Of a stretch of 64,000 nucleotides of DNA, positions 59,521-64,000 are shown piece by piece. The stretch is from the IMG/VR virus record IMGVR_UViG_3300046810_000100, positions 1-64,000 of that record; one strand, written 5' to 3'. Below the pieces are notes generated by a model. The model made no database searches. It worked only from the letters and a program-made list of their open reading frames with translations, and was not told the DNA's origin. The position numbers and the translations under genes were made by a program. The stretch comes from a virus. The number at the start of each line of letters is the position of its first letter. Position 1 is the stretch's first letter.

Positions 59521-60315
59521 TTAAAGCATCATCAAAAGACCTGCTTTATCCACTCCCTGAGGAAGATCGTTAATGGCTCCTCGTACTCGAGTCATCGAGG
59601 TAGCTGAGGTCCATTTGGCATCTATCGCGATCTTCTTCACCAGTTCCTTGATCGCATGCGAGGAGGACTTAAAGTTGACCGAGTTGTCACCGAAGATCTG
59701 GATGGTGAGTCGGTTAAAAGGAATGTAGTGAAGTTTATCCCCTCCAGTTAACTTGGTGTTCCACATGGTAAAGGATTTCAAATTCCCCGTGTGCGACTCC
59801 AATAGATAGAGTCTGCCAATGCCTGACACTTCCGTCAGGTCTACGACATGGTGTGTCAATACAATGCCTTTGCCTTTAAACTCAGGCATGCCGACATCAG
59901 TCTTGACCAGCAGCTTATCGTACTTCTTCAGGACAGCATCGAAGACCTTTTCGGCTACCTTGAGGTAGGCTTCTTTCTTCGAGTTCTCTTTAGGAACGTA
60001 CAAGTCAGCGTGCTTGAAACGACTCTTCAGCCCACGGTACGATGGCGCGTACACCACCATCTGAATCGGCTTCCCCTTTCGGTTCTGTTCGATGAATTTG
60101 CCGAGTAACAACAAGTCGCTCTCAACATCTTTAACGAGTTGGTCGACTTTGTTGTAATCCGGATCTGCTGCTTCATAAGACGCTTGCGCGTTACGGATCA
60201 GGGTCCGCAGGTTGAACAGAATTGTATCTGCTCCCCGCATTGCGTCAGCGCCACCGTTCTCGATGGCATATGACGTACCTACGGACATCCCGAGCCCACC
60301 AACTGCTCTGGTCAT
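59521..60315 (-). CDS. Hypothetical protein beside the Mre11-like nuclease
   Basis: 264 residues, not recognised. It starts MTRAVGGLGMSVGTSYAIEN; Gly-rich at first, then a charged helical part with a beta C-terminal half. Start supported by GAGGAG 5 bases upstream. Its ATG overlaps the stop of the 60312-61433 gene (ATGA), so it is translated with the nuclease and likely functions with it. Possibly a small helper or DNA-binding partner; unproven. Confidence 0.7.
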   Translation of the reverse strand: MTRAVGGLGMSVGTSYAIENGGADAMRGADTILFNLRTLIRNAQASYEAADPDYNKVDQLVKDVESDLLLLGKFIEQNRKGKPIQMVVYAPSYRGLKSRFKHADLYVPKENSKKEAYLKVAEKVFDAVLKKYDKLLVKTDVGMPEFKGKGIVLTHHVVDLTEVSGIGRLYLLESHTGNLKSFTMWNTKLTGGDKLHYIPFNRLTIQIFGDNSVNFKSSSHAIKELVKKIAIDAKWTSATSMTRVRGAINDLPQGVDKAGLLMML

Positions 60316-61433
60316 GTGAACTCCTCAAGAACCGCCCAGGCTTCGTCTACCGAAATCCCAGCCGCTTCAAGTTCGTCTGAGATTTCTGGAAGTAACGAAT
60401 CGTTAAGGTTCTCTTTGGTTAAAGACACACCTACGTAAACGTTCGAATCAAACATCGTGTCGTCTACTAGGATCCCTTTATCCACCTCGTTGTCAGACTT
60501 GAACCCTAGGTACGGGTAGTCCTTGGCGAGTACCGCCATTACCGGGTTAACAACTTCAGAAGATCCTCCTTTAATACGCAGTTGCGCGTGTAGCGGGAGT
60601 TTCTTTTTTGCAATGAACTCGTGAACATCTTTAACCAGTTGTTCTGCCCCAGTCTCTTTATCCACTTTCATGGTGACATAAGGCAAAGCATTTTTGTTTT
60701 CCCAGAAGACCGGATTAAACTTATTGGTCTTCTTATCGAGATCTACACAGTAACCGCCCTTGGGATGTTCTTCACCATGAGCGGTACGATCGAACGAGCC
60801 AGAAGTCCACAGCTTGCCCTTCTGTACGGGCGTGTGGATGTGACCAGCGAAGATCCCGTACTCGGCGATGGATTCCCATCGATCGAGGTTGTGCGCACTG
60901 TGGCGAGCCGCAGCATGCAACTGGAATTCGAACCCACCATGGAAGTAGATCAGATCGACCTTATCCATGTTCTTGGATTTCAATTCTTTCAGAGCGAGAT
61001 CCCAGATATCATCCGGAGTCATCTTGCCCATGTTGTCGGGTACATACATAACCGACAGATCATCAAACTGCTCGAACACCTGAATGCATAAGGTGTCGAT
61101 ATAACGGACATCGAATCCCCGAGGTGCTAGATTGAGGAAGTGACGTGGCTGCCCCCAGTCATGAGACGAAGTCCCTTCTAACCAGATAACAACCATATCC
61201 GGATTGGCTTCATGGGCCTTATCCAGAAACTCCCTTCCCCAATCCTTGATCTTGAAGTTATCAGCATTAGGGGAATCAACAACTCGTTCCATGAAATCAC
61301 CACCGAATACAACCATGTTGACCTTAGCCAAGTCATGATCGATCCACAGGAACTTCGACAGGTTACCCAAGATGTGAGTCGTAGGGGTAATCTGGTGTAG
61401 CGTGTGATGGTCAGAGCTCCATAGAAAACGCAC
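60312..61433 (-). CDS. Mre11/SbcD-like calcineurin-type nuclease
   Basis: 373 residues from a GTG at 61433, preferred over a TTG six bases upstream because AGGGGA is 7 bases away. Motifs of the calcineurin-like phosphoesterases: DxH (SSDHH), GD (VVFGGDFMER), the usual GNHD site replaced by TSSHD, then YFHGG and GHIH (IFAGHIHTP). These bind two metal ions. In Mre11/SbcD/T4 gp47 they process DNA ends for recombination. A paired ATPase (Rad50/SbcC) would be needed and is not in this window. The substitution of Asn in the third motif is unusual and may reduce nuclease activity. Confidence 0.75.
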   Translation of the reverse strand: MRFLWSSDHHTLHQITPTTHILGNLSKFLWIDHDLAKVNMVVFGGDFMERVVDSPNADNFKIKDWGREFLDKAHEANPDMVVIWLEGTSSHDWGQPRHFLNLAPRGFDVRYIDTLCIQVFEQFDDLSVMYVPDNMGKMTPDDIWDLALKELKSKNMDKVDLIYFHGGFEFQLHAAARHSAHNLDRWESIAEYGIFAGHIHTPVQKGKLWTSGSFDRTAHGEEHPKGGYCVDLDKKTNKFNPVFWENKNALPYVTMKVDKETGAEQLVKDVHEFIAKKKLPLHAQLRIKGGSSEVVNPVMAVLAKDYPYLGFKSDNEVDKGILVDDTMFDSNVYVGVSLTKENLNDSLLPEISDELEAAGISVDEAWAVLEEFT

Positions 61434-61454
61434 TTGCAAATCCCCTAATCCTAA

Positions 61455-62255
61455 TTAACATTCAAGCGGGTCTACCGGTGTCTCCCGTGTTTCCGCAGCT
61501 ACGCCTTTGGTGGCGTTTACCTTTACAGCGTTGAGGCACTCTGGGTTGAACTGGAACACCAGAGGAGTGTTACGGGTCAGACGCTCGACGAGTTCGAACT
61601 CTTCCTGGCTGATGTTCTCTTTACGGTAGTTCGCATAGAGAACGTGGCGCAGGCGGTTGATATCGTCGATCGGCGCAGCACCTTGCAGCAGGTTGTCCTT
61701 GATATAATAGACCTGCTGTTCAACTTCAGGGATGACGCCGTGTTTCTCGTAGAACTCTGGGATAACCATCTCGGTCAGAGTGATACGCTTCTTCTCAGCG
61801 AGCGTTTCTTTGATCTTGCGAGCGATACCTAGGTTGGCGTTCGGATCGTTCGCCTTGATGGTGTCCACGCTGTTGCTGTGGATGTAGCGACTGGCCTGTT
61901 GCAGCAGCTGAAACTCACGCGGCGACAGGTTGTGGGTGATCATTGGAGCAATCACCAGCAGTGGCTTGTGGTCATCGTCCACTACCATTACGGCGCGGGT
62001 GCCGTTGGCCGACAAACTGAACCATTCGTCAGCTTTGAAGTAGTTGATACCGCGGTAGTTGCCCAACGCGAACCCCATCAGCCACTTCTCTACGAACTCT
62101 TTCTCGTAGATGACGTGCGATACGTTGTGCGGCATGGTGCCGTCACTCATCATCGGCTTACCGTTAACCTTCTGAATCTGAACTTCATCAAGGAAACGGA
62201 AATCTTCCTTGATAATTTCTGCGCGTTCTTCCTTAGACAAATGCTGAGCTGCCAT
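61455..62255 (-). CDS. Hypothetical conserved-type phage protein
   Basis: 266 residues, not recognised. Helical with a hydrophobic middle (AVMVVDDDHKPLLVIAPMI) and an acidic, Cys-ending C-terminus. No catalytic motif recognised. Located in the replication/polymerase block, 22 bases upstream of the Mre11-like gene, so probably in one transcript with it. Confidence 0.7.
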   Translation of the reverse strand: MAAQHLSKEERAEIIKEDFRFLDEVQIQKVNGKPMMSDGTMPHNVSHVIYEKEFVEKWLMGFALGNYRGINYFKADEWFSLSANGTRAVMVVDDDHKPLLVIAPMITHNLSPREFQLLQQASRYIHSNSVDTIKANDPNANLGIARKIKETLAEKKRITLTEMVIPEFYEKHGVIPEVEQQVYYIKDNLLQGAAPIDDINRLRHVLYANYRKENISQEEFELVERLTRNTPLVFQFNPECLNAVKVNATKGVAAETRETPVDPLEC

Positions 62256-62257
62256 TG

Positions 62258-62662
62258 TTATCCGAGCCTCTTCTGATCAAGTACTTTGTATTTTTCACCC
62301 GTCACCAGTACAACCTTCGACAGATCGTAAACAATACCGTCCACGATGATCTTGGCTGCCAGTAACAGATGGTAATTGTTTTTCTGGCCTTCAACCTTCT
62401 CCATGGTCACGTTCACTTCAGACTTTGGGAAGAGCTCTTTAATGTAGCTGTCGAACTCAGTCTTGGTGCGATCTACCATGGTCTCCGGTGTAGTACCATG
62501 GGTAGCCCAGAGATAATAAAAAGAAGGAACCTGCCCGATTACCTTGCCTTGATCTCGGCGCGTGGTGAACCAGTACATGAAATGAAGTGCCAGTGCTTCT
62601 TGTGGGGATTTGATTTCCCAACCAACTTTGGAGGACATAGTCCCTACGCAATAACCTGCCAT
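62258..62662 (-). CDS. Hypothetical protein
   Basis: 134 residues, not recognised. It starts MAGYCVGTMSSKVGWEIKS; a second ATG at 62638 also has AGGG close before it, so the start is open. The body has an aromatic N-terminal half (HFMYWFTTRRDQ) and a beta C-terminus (AAKIIVDGIVYDL). It follows a terminator, so it begins an operon that continues to the nuclease. The 120-base gap before it holds a terminator and a short stem (ACAGC..GCGCTGT). Confidence 0.68.
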   Translation of the reverse strand: MAGYCVGTMSSKVGWEIKSPQEALALHFMYWFTTRRDQGKVIGQVPSFYYLWATHGTTPETMVDRTKTEFDSYIKELFPKSEVNVTMEKVEGQKNNYHLLLAAKIIVDGIVYDLSKVVLVTGEKYKVLDQKRLG

Positions 62663-62740
62663 GATGGAAACCCTTTAGTGATCGGACCCTCTATAAGAAT
62701 AAAACAGCAAAGCGCTGTAAGATGCGTGAAACAAAAAAAT

Positions 62741-62771
62741 AAACCAAGGAAGGCACACCCTCCCCTGGTTT
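62741..62771 (-). terminator. Intrinsic terminator, U-tract type
   Basis: AAACCA pairs with TGGTTT (62741-62746 with 62766-62771), with an imperfect GC-rich inner stem. On minus the tail is ATTTTTTTGTTTC. It ends the 62783 gene. Confidence 0.75.
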
Positions 62772-62782
62772 ATTAAAGTTGC

Positions 62783-63424
62783 TTATTCGTCGTCTGATGA
62801 GGTCTCAGCAGTAGCCAGCGGGTTGTTGCGCTCGCTGGTAACGTCGAACAGTTTCTTCGCACGATGATGGTCGATAGCGGCCCAAGTCTTATGGACATCT
62901 ACTCGCTCACGGAACGACAATCCACCACCCATGCTTTCCATGTAGTGAGTGTGTCGAGCCTGTTGCTTGTCATCGACCGTTTCGATATGAAGCATGCCGT
63001 TCATAGCACGACGATAGAAAATGTTTTCCTCACCAATACCGACACACAGCTTGCTGAAGTTGCCCTCGTAACCCTCGATCAGGTCGTTCTGGTAATCCTG
63101 CTGAATGCCAGTGTGCGCCATGATGTAATCGCGCATGAAACCCTGAGCACCTTGCAGACCATTGACACTGCCGAGGTAACCAATTTCAAACCGACTGACG
63201 TAATCGCCATCAGACTTACCCAACAACCGCTTGCTCATTTCCCATGCTCGGGAATTTACAAACGTATTGAACCCGTCTAGCGCTCGAGTAGCTTGATCAG
63301 CTAGCCAGCCTCCACCCTGCTGGAATGCTTGCGCGACTTGGTTCGTGTAGTTGGAGTACTTCTGCATTTGGTTTTCCGTATAGCTACCTGAAATAGCGTA
63401 CGTAAATGCGTGAGCACTGTTCAT
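62783..63424 (-). CDS. Hypothetical protein
   Basis: 213 residues, not recognised. It starts MNSAHAFTYAISGSYTENQM; a Tyr/Gln/Asn-rich N-terminus, then a helical body and a Ser/Asp end (AETSSDDE). It follows the beta' N-terminal gene by 19 bases, so it is cotranscribed with a polymerase subunit. In phiKZ the next gene after gp55 is its counterpart by position. Confidence 0.7.
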   Translation of the reverse strand: MNSAHAFTYAISGSYTENQMQKYSNYTNQVAQAFQQGGGWLADQATRALDGFNTFVNSRAWEMSKRLLGKSDGDYVSRFEIGYLGSVNGLQGAQGFMRDYIMAHTGIQQDYQNDLIEGYEGNFSKLCVGIGEENIFYRRAMNGMLHIETVDDKQQARHTHYMESMGGGLSFRERVDVHKTWAAIDHHRAKKLFDVTSERNNPLATAETSSDDE

Positions 63425-63443
63425 TAGTCCTGCCTCTAACTGG

Positions 63444-64000
63444 TTACGCCAAGATCGGTGTTTGCGACATCAGCGTGTTAAGGTTCATAAGGTTAGTGGC
63501 CGCCTGCCCAGCGTAGTCGCCAACCCTGAACGGAATGTTGCGGTCCAGCACTTGGTGGTGACCGAATGCGCCGTAAGCTTTCGCTTTGGATTCGTTGTCA
63601 ACCATGATAACAACATACACGTTGTCACCGTCAAAGTCGGCGTTGGCCTCTTTAACTGCCAAGATTGGAATCTTGATACTTTCGTCTTCAAGGTCCCGGT
63701 TGATACGCAGGAAGAATGCCCGCAGACTGAGATATTCAATCGACGGATTTCGACCAGCTTCGATGACACACTTACGGTTTACCTCCAGATCCGTAAAGAA
63801 TTCATCGATCAGTGGATCAATATTGTACGCCGCTTGGTTAATTCGACGAATTGCTTCGTACGGAGTATGACCACGACGATACAGGAACGAGGTGATGTGA
63901 TACTCCAGCATCGACAAGCACATCTTCCACGGAACCAACAGTTCGTCCGGGTTGATGATACCAGTCTGCGAGGTGATCACAGAACGACCGGTGAATGGCA
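63444..64000 (-). CDS. Non-virion RNA polymerase beta' subunit, N-terminal part (partial, 5' end outside window)
   Basis: The reading frame runs past the window edge; a GTG near 63980 is internal, as FTGRSVITSQTG matches the beta' FSGRSVI segment with the codons before it also coding. The catalytic loop NADFDGD, which binds the active-site magnesium with three Asp residues, is intact. Downstream residues continue the double-psi barrel. By synteny it is gp55-like, the beta' N-terminal piece of the non-virion polymerase, and it pairs with the beta' C-terminal piece at 49194-51188. The missing part is about the first half of a usual beta' N-terminal fragment. Confidence 0.8.
   Translation of the reverse strand, partial: PFTGRSVITSQTGIINPDELLVPWKMCLSMLEYHITSFLYRRGHTPYEAIRRINQAAYNIDPLIDEFFTDLEVNRKCVIEAGRNPSIEYLSLRAFFLRINRDLEDESIKIPILAVKEANADFDGDNVYVVIMVDNESKAKAYGAFGHHQVLDRNIPFRVGDYAGQAATNLMNLNTLMSQTPILA

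Noticed and set aside
1-64000. tRNA genes, CRISPR arrays, insertion sequences or integrase/attachment sites
   Set aside because: I saw no cloverleaf-type sequences with CCA-adjacent TTCGA arms in gaps, no regularly spaced repeats, and no transposase or integrase motifs. A tRNA scan could still find one.

Overview
This window is part of the genome of a giant, nucleus-forming-type tailed bacteriophage of the phiKZ group, which most often infect Pseudomonas. The strongest evidence is the set of split, multisubunit RNA polymerase genes: a beta' N-terminal fragment with the NADFDGD catalytic loop, a beta C-terminal fragment, and two different beta' C-terminal fragments. A phiKZ-like major capsid protein with a long propeptide and a family of GxE-cleaved head-interior proteins point the same way. 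Gene order also matches what I remember of phiKZ (gp55, gp68, gp71-73, gp74, gp75, gp80 and gp120-gp123). The gp numbers here come from memory and synteny, not from a search.

Layout. Positions 1-5100 hold a partial acidic protein, small unknown genes and a 778-residue protein with a Met/Gly-rich N-terminus. Positions 5073-10300 carry a probable RNA polymerase beta N-terminal subunit, a coiled-coil protein and the major capsid protein. A divergent pair at 10349-12453 includes a DnaB-like replicative helicase, followed by two tiny genes not longer than 59 codons. Positions 13042-36217 are the virion block: likely tail, baseplate and inner-body (head-interior) proteins, mostly on the minus strand, with a plus-strand baseplate-like pair at 28058-32067 and an M48-type membrane metalloprotease at 34808-36217. 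A family-B DNA polymerase fragment (36298-38148) is followed by more head and virion proteins, then a plus-strand pair with a second beta' C-terminal subunit, probably part of the virion RNA polymerase. From 45466 to the end lie the helicase-with-intein, the non-virion RNA polymerase subunits, an SSB-like protein, an Mre11/SbcD-like nuclease and unknown conserved genes.

Regulation is legible. A box close to TTnAAnCCTAYATTAT precedes the operons that encode probable non-virion polymerase subunits, and it resembles the phiKZ early promoter. Inter-operon gaps contain strong GC-rich hairpins. Many of these lack a U-tract in the relevant direction and are instead followed within a few bases by a conserved TATGGCYG-type element, which I regard as the least explained signal in the window. 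A TTTTATG box lies upstream of several head genes.

How it fits together: a polymerase carried in the virion would read the early boxes and make the non-virion polymerase. The replication proteins (DnaB-like helicase, split DNA polymerase, SSB, SF2 helicase, Mre11-like nuclease) then act on DNA, and late transcription produces capsid and inner-body proteins that a prohead protease encoded outside this window trims at GxE sites. No tRNA, CRISPR array, insertion sequence or integrase was seen. After adding the small genes, no gene-free stretch exceeds about 300 bases.
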